The notes: a model not told the origin generated them from the letters alone. 64,000 nucleotides of DNA from Smittia aterrima (GCA_033063855.1 CP093831.1:27652001-27716000); one strand, 5' to 3'; shown: positions 35,064 to 47,796, numbered from the stretch's first letter. A program made the numbers and translations.

Positions 35064-36678
35064 TTCTTTTTTTTGCTGAAAAACTTTTCACGTTTAACTT
35101 GGCGCACAGGCAATCGACGACTGAAAGTTGAAATAAACTGCGTCCTAGAATCAGATTGGCCAAGCTCTAAGCCAGTTTTCTTTTTCAAATAAAAAATTTA
35201 AGAACAATTAAGTTGTCTCTGTCAAACGGCCTGCGACACATTCGCTAATACAAAATGTTTCGGCTAAAGACACAGATATAGGTGCCATTTGAATTTAATG
35301 GTCAAATTTTCCCTCTACTGAACAGATTTGTTACGTTACGACAGTTACCTAAGTTTTTTTGAATGGGCCACAAGTAAATTCAAATGGCACCTATATCTGG
35401 GTCCAGAGCCAGTTTTTTAAATAAAAAATTCAAACACAATTAGATTTCTTCCTCAAACAAAAGTTGTCACTCTTAAACGGCCTGCGACTCCTGCAACACA
35501 TTCGCTTATACGATATGTTTTTTCCCCATACTGACCTAGATAATGTTGAAAATATTGAACAGTTAGTTCCTGTTGACCTGTGGAGCTGAATACTATTTTA
35601 AAATTAAATTATTCATTGAAAATGTTGCAATGACATTGTCGATGAGGGAAATGCGGATTTTTCCAATCGATGAAAATATCAGTTTGAAGGGTAAGGAAGT
35701 TCTTTTGTTTGAGTGTTTGCTCACGTGCCATTATTTATTATACAAATTAAGATAAAATTCGGTAATTGCTCTTCAAATATTAAATCTCCAAAAGAATTCA
35801 ATGGAAGCAAGAGTAAAAAGTCATTTCCTTTTTCAATTTTAAGACGAAAGAAATGAAAAAGTTTCAATGCTGAAAATGAAAAAGTCTGTAAAGTAATTAA
35901 ATAATTTTTGTAGGTCAAACTGACGCACCTTGATGATGCACGATCGTATTTTTTTTCAAACGAATTTAAAAATTTATGCTTTCTTCGCGGCCTACGCCGA
36001 GACATAAATATTATATTAAGTGAAAGGAGTAACAACTGAAACAATCACTTCCGCACTTATGCACTGCAACGTTTAAGGTTGTGACGTTATGAATGCAGGA
36101 AACTCAAACACTTCTGTCTCAGTCATGCGACCACACATGTCACATTCCGTGTGTCGATTTATTTCGTATGAATAGTTCCAAAAGGTGAGTGGCTTTGCTG
36201 CACATTTTTAATAAAGCTCGTCCAAGACAATTTGCTTTTCTTGTAACGTTAAGAAAACAATAGAATGATTAGGCAAGTATTCTCGAATTCGATATTTGCA
36301 AGATATTTTTTTCTATTCTGACCTAGACAATGTTTAAAATATTGAACCTGTAGAGCTCGACGGTATTTCAAACGTTGTACGATGCAATACTTTTTTAAAA
36401 ATAAATTATTCATTGAATGTGAAGGGGAAAGCATTTTTCTTTGAAAATGTCGCGGTGACGCTGTCGAGTCGATGAAGGAAAATGCGGATTTTTCCAATCT
36501 AAGTAAGTATCAGTTTGAATGCTAACGAAATTCATTTAATAATAATTTTTTTATGTTTTTGGCCTTTGTTTCTGCCTTTGCACACGTGTCATTTATTTAG
36601 TTATTAAATAAAGATTATAAGAAAGATTTACAAAATTCTTTCATTAAGTTTTCAAAGTGTCTTGATAACAAAGTAACT
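35064..36678. other. Spacer: MITE, two modules, truncated fossil unit
   Basis: Follows C15 upstream. A short MITE is at 35274-35398. The module at about 35530-35760 has E-box 35722-35727. A shortened fossil unit lies at about 36005-36140 and lacks the orphan exon. A second module at about 36310-36610 has E-box 36583-36588. No gene is seen. Confidence 0.45.
35274..35398. mobile_element. Small MITE, 24-bp perfect terminal inverted repeats
   Basis: agatataggtgccatttgaa plus ttta at 35274-35297 is exactly inverted at 35375-35398. Imperfect pairing continues about 12 bp outward on both sides. About 77 bp lie between. No coding capacity. A target duplication is not resolved. Confidence 0.75.
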
Positions 36679-38032
36679 TTAGTTTGTCGTTTGTAGGAAA
36701 GTCAAAAGCGTGTAAGTGAATTGCAGAATCTGAAATAAAAATATTAAATTGAAGAATATTAAACAAACAAAAAATGATCAAACCGTCAGCAATGTCTCGA
36801 AGTCAACAGAGTTGAAGATTCCATTGAAACCTTTCAATCGCTGAGCCATGATTAAGATCTTGAGATGATTTTTTTGGGTTCTGGCATTTTGCGAGTACCA
36901 TTCGACGTCGTAAACCGCTGAAGTTAAGTTCTCGATGCAATCGTTAACGCGATTTCCCATCCAGCAGAAAATTGAAAGTTGCCCAAACACACAACAAATC
37001 GTCACGATCATCGTGGCAGATTGAGTTGCAGTGGCGCTTAGAGCGTACAAGGTCATGCCGAAAATTAATGCTGACATTGAAAATTCAATTAAGAAACTGA
37101 ATCTCAAAATCGCCCTGGCTTCGTTCATCCAATCCATGACTCGATAGCTTCGTAAAATTGTTTTTCTCACTTGGTCGTCATTTAATTCTTTTTGTACAAA
37201 CAATTTCTTGACTTGAAGTGTCAAAGCGTCGATTTCCCAGCACGAAAAGTTCATCAGCAACAAAATGTATCCAGTGTAAAAATAAAAGTTTATGAGAGCG
37301 CTGATTGCCGCTGCCGCATGTGAGATGTATTGAATGAACCAGTTTGGAGTCAAGTAAGAGCCAGTGGGGAAATAAATGAAATAAAAGTTGAAAGGCAACT
37401 GTAAAGGATTGACATTTGGAATGAAAAAAACGGAAAAGCAAAACAGAAAAGGATGAGCGATCACAATTACGACGCTGACCATCATGATTCGGAGTTCGTT
37501 CTTCATGTAACAAATCGAGAGAGGCCAAACGTCGTCGGTTGAGCGAAGTTGCAATCTGTAAGAATTCAAAGAGAGTGTTAAATTAAATTTGATGTTTTGT
37601 TACCTCTCTTTGACAATCGTATCGATCGTCGAACGAATCCTTTTTCGGAAAATAAGAACAATGCCCATGTAACCAATAAGACGACTGGCTTGAACTTTTA
37701 AAATATTAATAGTAATAAATCACTCGTCGCATTGAGTTTTGCTTACGAAAGTATCCAACGTTTTCCACCAACTCAGGCGGTGTCAGATTTTTCAATCCAA
37801 TTGCTAACAAGTAGCAACCACTTCCGATCAGGAAGTTTGCAAGACTCACAAGAAAAAAAATAAATCTGGGGAAATGGAAAACGTTAGTCACAATTACAAA
37901 AAATAAAAACTTTTTGTTTTACAAATTATTTAATTTTCCTTCGGCGTTGAGAGGATTCAGGAACCTCCACAGAATTTCAAGAAATTTAACAATTCGAGTT
38001 GCATGAAGGGATGGTCCTTCGATGGTTTCCAT
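36679..38032 (-). CDS. Odorant receptor copy C16 (type A, five exons)
   Basis: Predicted 380-residue OR. Exons: 37923-38032, 37747-37865, 37604-37694, 36784-37555, 36679-36729. The otherwise near-invariant DDDWSLSIDYMKKE start of exon 4 reads DDVWPLSICYMKNE. Type A: SVFFIPNVNPLQLPFNFYFI, YFPTGSYLTPNWFIQYISHA. Short loop VQKELNDDQVRK. Last exon ILQFTYTLLTFLQTTN. Intron 3 is GT-AG. Exon 1 has PSLHATR instead of PSVHATR. Confidence 0.92.
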
Positions 38033-38424
38033 TTCTGTTTTTTTTTCCTGAATAACTTTAACGTTTAACTCGGCTAACTGTCAGACGACGACTGAAAGTT
38101 GAAATAAATTCGATCACAAAAGCAAGTTTTTTTAATCAAATATTTAAGGATAACTAAGTGAACTTTTTTCCTACATTGATAGTATTGAACAATAAATTCC
38201 TGGAACAATGTTTAAAATATTGAACCTGTTGAGCACGACAATATTTCAAACGTTGTACGATGCAATACTATTTTAAAAATAAATTATTTATTGAAATGTG
38301 AAGGGAAGCATTTTTATTTAAAAATAGGTCGCTATGACGTTGTCGAATATCGAAAGGGTTGGAAATGCATCAATATTGGTTTGAAGGTTAACAAAGGTTT
38401 CATACTCTTGTTTGTGTCTTTGTA

Positions 38425-38430
38425 CACGTG
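38425..38430. promoter_or_regulatory. E-box CACGTG about 393 bp upstream of C16 start
   Basis: Context tttgtacacgtgccattatt, the same distance from the start codon as in C14. Inferred element. Confidence 0.4.
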
Positions 38431-39227
38431 CCATTATTATTGAAGTTATTACATAAAGTTCAAAAGAAATTAGAAGAAATTTTTTTTTAATAAATTCGAA
38501 ATTCGGTATTTTCTCTTCAAATATTAAATCTTCAAAAGAATTCAATGAGAGTAAAAATTAAAACTTATTTCCCATTTCAATTTTGAGTCAAAAGAAATGG
38601 TAAAGCTTAAATGGTGAAAATGTCTGCCTGTCGTAAGTTTTGCCAACTTGATGATACATAATTGATGATAATGATAATTTTCGTCCATATAATTTTTTTT
38701 AAAATAAGATTCATGTGTTTTTTTAGAAAAAACTTTAATTCTTTTACTGGGCATAAATATTTATTTTCTTACGCCGACATAAATATTACACTAAGTGAAA
38801 GGACATCACGAGTGGATTTTATTTTGTCGTTTGAAACAATGCCAGCAGTGAGTAATAATTGAAACAAGTTGTGTGCACTCACTTCCACACTCATGCACTG
38901 CAACGTTTAAGGTTGTGACGTTATGACTGCAGGAAGACTCAGAGCAGCCAACGGCGCATTGTCGAACACTTCTGTGTCAATCATTCTAACACACATGTCA
39001 CATTCCGTTGATGATGGAATACGTATGAAGAGAACCAGAAAAGAAAGGGCATTGCTGCACATTTTTAATAAAACTCGTCCAAGAAAATTTACTTTTCTTG
39101 AAACATTAAGAAAATTAAAAAAAACGCTTCAGGTATGAGATATTTTTCCAATCGATGTACATATTATTTGAAGTCAATCAAAGTTCATACTTTTGTTTTT
39201 AAGGATTTTTTCGTAGAAAAAACCTTA

Positions 39228-39360
39228 TTTTGACTTTGCTACCGACGACAAATTAAAGTTATTCTTATAATCAAAATATCGCTTCAACTTTTTATCGAGA
39301 CACTTTTCAAGCTTATGTTATAATTGAATAAATAAAGTCACGTATGCAAGGCATCAACAA
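39228..39360 (+). repeat. Inverted fragment of OR last exon and 3' flank
   Basis: The plus strand reads LTLLPTTN then TAA (39231-39256), followed by ataatcaaaatatcgcttca, atcgagacacttttcaagct and gtcacgtatgcaaggcatca. This is the reverse complement of the flank seen at about 11030-11190. The rest of that gene is absent. Confidence 0.75.
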
Positions 39361-39459
39361 AAAATTCGGAAGACCGGTCACAGGTGACCTGGTACAAGGA
39401 TTTTTTCGTTTTTCGCTTTTCGGTATTAAAATTTCATTTGTTCCATAACAACTATCCGA

Positions 39460-39640
39460 AAATATCCCAAGTCAGTCTGTCCGTCCGTCCTTCTGTCCGA
39501 CTGTTCGTTTGTCCGAATGTCCGACCGTCCGTCTGTGAGCCATAAGTTGCCATAACTTTTTCTGCCATTAAATTGCCATAAATTTTTGTCTGTCCGTCCG
39601 GCTGTGAGCTGACAGAACATCGGACGGATGGACGGCCGGA
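39460..39640. repeat. Degenerate GTCC/GTCCG short-repeat tract
   Basis: Imperfect runs of gtccgtccgtcc, gtctgtccg and later ggacggatggacggccgg, with two copies of a cataagttgccataa-like word between (about 39541-39590). Composition is unlike the surrounding AT-rich DNA. Origin unknown. Confidence 0.5.
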
Positions 39641-39961
39641 CAAAGTGGCCACAATAAGTTGCGTTTTCAATCTACTCAGTCGCTGTTAGATTTTCAATTC
39701 TGTTGTTAATCAGAAAACTAATTTCAATCTGTAAACTAACTTGAGTAAAAAAAAATGACGAAGTAAGATGAAAGGAAAAAATATTTCCAATTTTATTAAA
39801 TATTTCAAACATTCAATAATGTGAAGGCCACTTTTTTACAATTCAGAAACTTATTATGAAACTAGTTATACAAAAACTAAGAAAAGTTCAGAAATTAGAT
39901 GAAGCCAAAAAAAATAGTTGCTCCCGGAAAATTTCGGAAAACTCGAAGGGATTCGTTTCGA

Positions 39962-39980
39962 CGGGCGGCAACGCCGCCCG
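39962..39980. other. Perfect GC-rich hairpin in AT-rich DNA
   Basis: cgggcggc-aac-gccgcccg: an 8-bp all-GC stem with a 3-base loop. The preceding ggaaaactcgaagggattcg is similar to 46079-46105, where the hairpin is not kept. Confidence 0.6.
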
Positions 39981-40273
39981 ATGTAAACTAGTTCTAAATA
40001 GTTTCAGTGTGCCCTACGTAATATTTCTAAGAATTTTTGAGGCTTTTCTCCGAAAAATTAACAAAAAGTTTACAAATATTAGAGAAATTTTTTTTTTTTG
40101 TGGATTTAATTCATTGTGGTCACATCAACTGTAAAAAGAAACATTTATGCATCAATCTTTATAATCAATCGATGAAAGATTATTTTGTAAATATATGAGT
40201 GATTTTTTGAAGTTAAAATGGTTCAGATGTTTCGATAAAAAGTTGTAGCGATATTTGGATTATCAGAATAATT

Positions 40274-41640
40274 TTAGTTTGTCGTTTGTAGGAAAGTCAA
40301 CAGCGAGTAAGTGAATTGCAGAACCTGAAATGAAAATATTAAATTTAAAATATTTATCAAAAAAAAAATATTCAAACCGTCAGCAATGTCTCGAAGTCAA
40401 CAGAGTTGAAGACTCCATTGAAACCTTTCAATCGTTGAGCCATGATTAAGATCAAGAGATGATCTCTTCGATTTCTGGGTTTTTGTGTGTACCATTCGAC
40501 TTCGTAAACAGCTGAAGCTAAGTTCTCAATGCAAACGTTTGTGCGATTCCCCATCCAACAAAAAATTGAAAGTTGCACAGACACCAAGAAAACCAACAAA
40601 AACATCGATGTCGATTGAATTGCATCGGAGTTTAGAGAGTACAAGCTCATGCATAAGATTATTGCTGCCAGCGAAAAATCAAGTAAGAAACTGAATCTTA
40701 AAATCGCTTGAGCTTCGTTCATCCAATCCATGACTCGATAGCTTCGCAAAATTGTTTTCTTCACTTGCTCATTGATCAAATTGTCTTCAGATCCTTTCAG
40801 AAACATTTTCTTAACTTGAAGAGTCAAAGCGTCGATTTCCCAGCAGGAAAAGTTCATCAGCAACAAAGTGAATCCAGTGTAGAAGTAAAAGAGAGCAGCA
40901 GTGAAATTCGTCATGATCGCTTGTTGAATGTAATGGATGAACCACTTTGGAGTCATGAAGGAGTCGAAAGGCAAGTAAACATAATAGAAATTGTAAGGCA
41001 ACTGATAGCCATTGACATTGTCGAAGAGTAAAGGCGAAAAGACGACGAAGCTGAAACTGAGAATCATAATCGCTGCAAGGGCGACAGAGATTTTAAATTC
41101 TTTCTTCATGTAATCAATCGAAAGCGACCAATCGTCGTCAGACGAACGAAGTTGCAATCTGTAAAAAATCGATTTAGGTAAAAAAAATTGAAATTAAATA
41201 TTTCTGACCTTTCTTTGACAATCTTATCCATCGCTCCTTGAATCCTGGTTTGTAAAAGAAACAAGATCGTCAAATAACCGAAATGGCGAGCGACTTGAAC
41301 TTTTAAAGATTATAGAACAAAATTAAATTAGAAAGTTAATGACTGAATGACAATCTTCTTACGAAAATATCCAATGTTCTCCATCAGGTCATATACTTTT
41401 AGATTTTCTGACATTAAAACGTAGGAACTGACAGCGATCAGAAAGTATGCATGAGCTATGGCATTTAGAATGAAGCTGCAAAAACGTAATCGTCACAATT
41501 AAATATTTCACAGTTTTAAGATTTTACACAATATTCCATTGTCCTTCTGCATTCACAGGATTCAGAAACTTCCACACAATCCCAACTTGAACTTTAACCA
41601 TTCGAGTTGCATGAACGGAAGGTCCTTTGATGATTTTCAT
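40274..41640 (-). CDS. Odorant receptor copy C17 (type B, five exons)
   Basis: Predicted 382-residue OR. Exons: 41528-41640 (113 nt), 41363-41475, 41209-41299, 40378-41158, 40274-40324 (VLQFTYSLLTFLQTTN). Exon 2 has a distinctive LMSENLKVYDLMENIGYF. Exon 4: SPLLFDNVNGYQLPYNFYYV, the loop LKGSEDNLINEQV shared with type A copy C3, and SLYSLNSDAIQSTSMFLLVF shared with pseudogene P3. Intron 3 is GT-AG and out of frame if retained. Confidence 0.92.
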
Positions 41641-42354
41641 TTCTTTATTTCCTGAATTACTTTTTGCGTTTAACTCGGCTCACTGTCAATCGACGAATGA
41701 GAGTTTCAATTGATTCTATCACAGAATTTATATGGAAAACATTATTTTTAAATAAATTATTATGAGATAGCTCGATCGCAATGAGGGTGACTTCGGCATG
41801 AAGCCTGCGACATCAGATTCGCTTTTAAAAAAAGTTTCTTTTAGTTTTAAGTTGAGCTCGCTAACTGATTTCGATTTTTATTTGTGTAATTTTAGTTTTT
41901 TCTCGATTGTATGGAGGTACCCAGGGCCTAAACTGCAGTAAAAAAAATCTTTTTGGCCGGAACAAAAATATTTTCCCTTTCATTGACCTAGACAATGTTT
42001 AAAATATTTAATAAAATAAATTATTCACTGAAATGAAAAATTTATTCTAGGGAAGCATTTTCCATTGAAAACAGGTCTGATTTCTGATAACATTATTATT
42101 CACGAAAAAGACTCAACTTCGGAAAAAAAAACTTCGGGACTTTATCCCTGTCTCTGAAAATATCTGTCAAGTAGTACTGACGCAACTTCATGATGCACGA
42201 TTGTTATTTTTCTCAAACAAGAAGACAGCATAAAGATAATTTTCGTTCGAGTTATTTTCATCTTTAAAGATTTATTTTAGAAAAATTTCAAATAATATTA
42301 CTGAACATAAATATTTATTTGCTTACGCCGAGACATATTATATATAATATATTT

Positions 42355-42725
42355 CATTAAGTGAAAGGTCATCGCAAGTGGATTTCAATTGGTCGTTTTA
42401 ACTTCAAACTTTGAAGCAAAACCAGTAGCGAGTAATAATTGAAACAAGTTGTGTGCACTCACTTCCACACTCATGCACTGCAACGTTTTATAGTTGTGTT
42501 GTCATGAATGCAGGAAGCTTAGTAAACTCAGAGCAGTCAAGGGCGCATTGTCAAACACAACTATGTCAGTCATTCTAACACACATGTCACATTCCGTTGA
42601 TGAGTCGATTCTTTGGAGTTCGCATGATGAGAGAATTGTGAATAAAAATTCAATAAATATTTCACTGAAATACATCGTTTGAAGTATGAACGCTGTGCAG
42701 GACAATTTCTTAAAATATTGCCTTG
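42355..42725 (-). repeat. Fossil spacer unit
   Basis: The orphan last exon is weaker here (aagcaaaaccagtagcgagt on plus). The upstream peptide frame reads CELQRIDSSTECDMCV and VVFDNAPLTALSL, matching the copies near 7900 and 10280. Confidence 0.5.
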
Positions 42726-43544
42726 GTTCGCTGAGAGGATTAAATCAAGAATACGTACATTTATAACCTTGAATCAGTTCAGGATAAAAAATACTGTCAG
42801 ACTTGCAATTCAAAGAGATTTACTTATGCGGCTTTGCTGGTGAAATTCTCTTCTAAGCTCTTTTTATTCTCATTTATCATTTATTCATCTTGCAATCGAA
42901 ATCCCGCAAATTATCAGCCACAATACAGTTCTAAATCAAAAATTCAATCGAAAACCTGTTTTCAAACGTTGTAGGATGCAATATAAACGATACTTTTTTT
43001 TTAAATAAAATTATTCATGGGAATGAAAAATTTATTCTGGGAACGCATTTTCCTTGAAAGTAGGTCGCTGCAGTGACGTTGACGGTAAGAGTTGGAAATG
43101 CATGAATATTAGTTTGAAGGTTAACAAAAGTTTCATACATTTGTTTGTGTCTTTCACACGTGCCAATATTTATATCAGTTATTACATGAAAGTCAAAAGA
43201 AGTTAGAAGAAAAGAGAGATTGAGTAAATTTTAAGTTCAAATATTAAATATTCAAAAGAATTCAATGAAAGCAAGACTATAAAATTTATTTTCTATTTCA
43301 ATTTTAAGCCAAAAGAAATGGTTGAGCTTGAATGCTCAAGCAGAAAAAGTCTGTAAAGTAACATAATTATTTTTTTCATGTCAGACTGACGCAAGTTTTA
43401 CCAACTTGATATTAAATGATTTTATTTATTTTTAAACGAGGAGACAGGATAACGATAAACTTCGTTCGAGTAGTTTTTGCGCATTTTTTCTTTAAAAGAT
43501 TTATGTCTTCTTCGCCGTTTACGCCGAGACATAAATAATTAATT

Positions 43545-43866
43545 AAGTGAAAGGACATCGCGAGTGGATTTTATTTTGTCGTTTGAAGCAAAGCCAGCAG
43601 CGAGTTACAAGTAGTTGTGTAGTTGTGTTCAGTCACTTCTACAATCATGCACTGCAACGTTTAATGTTGTGAATGCAGGAAGATTAGTAGAGCAGACAAC
43701 GGCGCATTGTCGAACACTACTCTGTCAGTCATTCTAACACACATTTCATTGATGTGTTTGCATGATGAGTGAATTGTGAATAAAACTCCAATAAATATTT
43801 CCCTCATACTCCAATCGAAATACATCGTACGAACGCTGAAGAAGACAATTTCCTAAAATATTGCTC
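43545..43866 (-). repeat. Fossil spacer unit
   Basis: Same order of blocks with deletions: gcaaagccagcagcgagtta, cactgcaacgtttaatgttg, caacggcgcattgtcgaaca. A 3' flank of C18 follows. Confidence 0.5.
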
Positions 43867-44054
43867 TGGCGATTTATTTGTTTTCATAGAAACTTTCCTC
43901 AAACATTCAAATAATTTTTTATTAGACATAAATGATCATTTGCTCACACCGTGATATTTAGTTTACATTATCTATGTGAAAGGTTGCATTACAATGGTTG
44001 TAAATGAAAGACATCTAAAAGAGTTCCAATTTTGAGCTTTTTAGTTTGAGCTTT

Positions 44055-45403
44055 TTAGTTTGTCGTTTGTAGCAACGTCAAGAGCGAATAAGTAAATTGC
44101 AGAACCTGGAATGAAAATGTTTAATTAAAAGTACTAAACTAGAAAAAGATCAAACCGTCAACAATGTTTGCAAATCAACTGTGTAGAAGATTCCATTGAA
44201 GCCTTTCATTCGCTGAGCCATAACTAAGATCATGAGATGATCTTTTCGGTTTCTGGCATTTTGCGTGTACCATTCGACTTCGTAGATTGCTGCAGCTAAG
44301 TTCTCAATGCAATCGTTAACGCGATTTCCCATCCAACAGAAAACTGACAGTTGCACAACTACAGAATAAATCATCACGAACATTGTGATCGATTGAAATT
44401 CAGAATCGTTTATGGAGTACAAGCTCATGCAGATGATTATTGCTGACAGAGAGAATTCAATAAAAAAGCTGAATCTTAAGATAGCTCGTGCTTCGTTCAT
44501 CCAATCCATGACTCGATAGCTTCGCAAAATTGTTTTTCCCATTTGGTCTTGGACCAAACTTAATTCTTCATTGTGAAAAATTCTCCTGACTTGTAGATTC
44601 AAAGCGTCGATTTCCCAGCATGAAAAATTCATGAGCAGCAAAGTGTATCCAGAATAAAAGTAAAAGAAGGGGAATCCGAAGGTTGCCAATATCGCTTGTT
44701 GAATGTAATGAATGAACCACTTCAGAGTCAAGTAAGAGCCATTGGGCAAATAAACGAAATAGAAGTTGTAGGGCAGCTGATAGTTATTCAGGTTGTCGAA
44801 GAGAAAAGGTGAAAAAACGACGAAGATGAAACTGAGAATTATTATCAATGCAGTGACGACAGAGATTCTAAATTCTTTCTTCATGTAATCAATCGAAAGA
44901 GACCAATCGTCGTGAGTTGAACGAAGTTTCAATCTAGAAGAATTCAATGAAAGTGAGAAAATAAATTTGAGTATTTCTTGCCTCTCCTCGACAATCTTAT
45001 CAATCGCTCTTTGAATCCTGGCATGTAGAAGAAACATGACCATCATGTATCCGAGATGGCGAATCATTTGAACTTTTAATTTTTTGAAATTAGAAAATTA
45101 ATCGCCAGATTTGAAATCTTCTTACGGAAAATCCCAGCGTTCTCCATCAAATCGATCGTTGTTAGACTTTCAGAGATTATTAAATAAGAGCTGATTCCGA
45201 TCGCAAGATTCGCATGACTCACAAAAAGAAGAATGAAGCTGGGAAAAAAAAACTTTAGTCACAATTAAAAATTTTAGAATTTTTCCATTTTACAAAATAT
45301 TTAATTTTCCTTCTGCATTCAGAGGATACAGACACTTCCTCATAACTCCAAGAACTTTAGCAATTCGAATTGCATGAACGGAAGGTCCTTCGTTGAAATT
45401 CAT
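44055..45403 (-). CDS. Odorant receptor copy C18 (type B, five exons)
   Basis: Predicted 380-residue OR. Exons: 45294-45403, 45126-45238, 44982-45072, 44156-44933, 44055-44105. Exon 1 is unusual (MNFNEGPSVHAIRIAK, VMRKCLYPLN). Exon 4: LKLRSTHDDWSLS (Lys and His changes), YLPNGSYLTLKWFIHYIQQ, a blend of type A (GSYLT) and type B, with Pro before KWF changed to Leu. Also LNLQVRRIFHNEELSLVQDQM, MAQRMKGFNGIFYTVDLQTL. The intron 3 donor is GC (44980-44981), 48 nt, open if retained. Confidence 0.92.
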
Positions 45404-45994
45404 TTCTGCTTTTCCTGATTTTTTTTTTCACGTTTAACTTGGCTCACTGACAATCGACGAATGAAAGTTGACATAAATTGTGTAAAAAGCAAATTTTTTA
45501 AATTAAATATTTAAGAACAATTAGATTGTACAGAGGTTGTCTCTCTCATACGGCCTGCGACACCTGCAACAAATTCACTTATACAAAATGATTCTTGTGC
45601 CGGAAAAAAATATTTTTTCCTATACTGACATAGCCAATGTTTTAAATATTGAACAATAAATTCCTGGAACAAGATTGACCTGTGGAGCTTGATACTATTT
45701 TAAAAATAAATTATTTATTGAAATGTGAGGGGTGCATTTTTCTTTGAAAATGTCGCACACGATGTTTTCGAGTCGATGAAGGGAAATGCGGATTTTTCCA
45801 ATCGATGTGAATATTAGTTTGAAGGGTAACGAAGCTCATTTAATAATTAATTTTTTATACCTTTGTGTCTACTTTTGCACACGTGCCAATATTTATTCAA
45901 TTAGATATAACATGAAGATTTAAAGAACTTAAAATAAAAAAAAAAGATTTACAAAATTAAGTTTACAAAGTGTCTCGATAATGAAGTAACTTTC

Positions 45995-46042
45995 GTTTGT
46001 CGTTTGTAAAAAAGTCAAAAGCGAGTAAGTGAATTGCAGGAC
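45995..46042 (-). pseudogene. Orphan OR last exon P4, stop lost
   Basis: Reads VLQFTYSLLTFLQTTN with a good AG acceptor (45 kb copies' style), but the stop codon position is GAA (45992-45994). No exon 4 lies upstream: from about 46075 the sequence is ggaaaactcgaagagatttg, unrelated to OR coding DNA. Confidence 0.85.
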
Positions 46043-46664
46043 CTGAAATAAAAATATTAAATTGAAGAATAAAAAGGGAAAACTTCGGAAAACTCGAAGA
46101 GATTTGTCTCGAAGGGCGGCCAATAAGGAGGTTAAAACGTATAGACAAAGTTTAAAATATTAAACCTGTAGAGCTCGACAATATGTCAAACGCTGTGCGA
46201 TGCAATATTGTCAATACTTTTTTAAAATAAATTATTAATTGAAATGAAAAATTTATTTTTGGGAAGCTTTTTTCTTGAGGTCGCTATGACGTTGTTGGAA
46301 AGGGTTGGAAATGCATAAATATTAGTTTGAAGGGTAACAAAGGCTTTATTTATATAATTATAACATTAAGATTAAATAAATTTAAAATAAAAGAGAAATT
46401 TAATAAATTCAAAAGAATTCAATGAAAGCAAGAGTCAAAACTTATTTCCCATTTCAATTTTAAGCCAAAAGAAATGGTAAAGGTTAAATGCTAAAACTGA
46501 AAATGTCTGTAAAGTAACTAAATTATTTTTTTCATGTCAGCCTGACGCAAGTTTTAAACTAAGAGACAGGATAAAGATAAATTTCGTTCGAGTATTTTTT
46601 GCACAATTTTTCTTCTTTAAAGATTTATGCCTTCGTCGCCGCTTACGCCGAGACATAAATATTA

Positions 46665-46985
46665 CATTAAGTGAAAGGATATCGCGAGTGGATTTTATTT
46701 TGTCGTTTGAAGCAAAGCCAGCAGCGAGTAACAAGTAAATGTGTAGTTGTGTACAGTCACTTCCACACTCATGCACTCGAACGTTAAATGTTTCAACGTC
46801 ATGAATGCAGGAAGATTAGTAGACTTTGCGCAGTTAACGGCGCATTGTTGTTGGCAGTCGAAAACCTGTTTCAGTCACGCGAACCTACAAGTCTCATTCC
46901 ATTGATGTGTTGGTACTTTTCCCCAATCGAAATACATCGTACGAACGCTTTGGAGTCGGCACAATTTCCTAAAATAATTCCCTGG
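46665..46985 (-). repeat. Fossil spacer unit
   Basis: Orphan last exon near 46700-46745 on the minus strand reads FTCYSLLALLQTTK then TAA. The ttgttggcagtcg insertion near 46848 is shared with two other copies. Confidence 0.55.
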
Positions 46986-47796
46986 TGCACTAAGAGGATG
47001 AAATCAAGAACATGTCTAACCCTGAATCAGTTCAGGATATTCAAGGAGATTCAACTGTGCTGTTTACCAGCACAAATACTGAGCAATCTGATTTATTTCT
47101 GGAATCGTATGGAGAGTATCAGAAAAGTTGGGGCTCTGCTGCACATTTTTAATAGGACTCGTCAATATGAATTTACTTTTCTTGAAACGTTAAGAAAATT
47201 AAAAAAATGCTTCAGGGAAATATTCTTGAATTCGCTTTTGCATTTCTAATTCTTTCGCATTCGCGCACACATTTAATTGGGTCTTTCTCGTTTCATCCTT
47301 CAACCGCATTATTATTTCAAAATATTGTGAAATTTTGTTTTTAGGCCTTAAACTGTCCGCGGAAAGATCAATCAAGTATCATTAAAATACATTGTAACAC
47401 AAAAGAACCAGTAATTATTATTTATTCATCCTTCGAGCGCAGCACATAACCATCCTCGATTGACCTAGACAATGTCCAACACATTGAACCTGTTGAGCTC
47501 GACGGAACTTGAAACGTTGTCCGAAGCAATACTTTTTCAAAATAAATTATTAATTGAAATGTAAAATTTATTCTGGGAAAGCATTTTTCCTTGACAGTAG
47601 GTCGCAGTGACTTAGACGAAAAGGGTTGGAAATGCGATATTTTTCCAATCGATGCATTTAATATTTGAAGGCTATCAAAGTTCATACTTTTGTGTTTGTT
47701 GATGATTTGCACAAATGACTTTATTTATTCAATTATTACATAAGCTTTAAAAGGCTTGAAATAAGTGAAAGCGATATTTTGATTGTCAGAGTAATT

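Larger units (their letters stand above)
38033..40273. other. Long rearranged spacer upstream of C16
   Basis: Order: C16 module (38040-38460, E-box 38425-38430), fossil unit remnant (about 38795-39020), inverted array fragment (39228-39360), GTCC-rich stretch (39460-39640), and unrecognised AT-rich DNA with a GC hairpin at 39962-39980. No gene is supported. Confidence 0.5.
41641..44054. other. Longest spacer: two fossil units and extra modules
   Basis: About 41650-42060 contains a block (aataaattattatgagatag, ttcgattgtatgg-like, ggccgg) shared with 53640-53940 and in part 57420-57540. Fossil units are at about 42355-42725 and 43545-43866. Between them lies a module (about 42960-43200, E-box 43157-43162). 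This suggests one or two whole OR genes were lost here. No gene is seen. Confidence 0.5.
45404..47796. other. Long spacer with relic P4, modules and fossil unit
   Basis: C18 module about 45430-45900 (E-box 45880-45885); relic exon P4 at 45995-46042; second module about 46140-46360; fossil unit about 46665-46985; third module about 47460-47720. No intact gene is seen. Confidence 0.5.

Noticed and set aside
39426..39670. Frames across the GTCC tract (DGRTD-like repeats)
   Set aside because: Translation of a simple repeat; no start context, splice plan or homolog signs.
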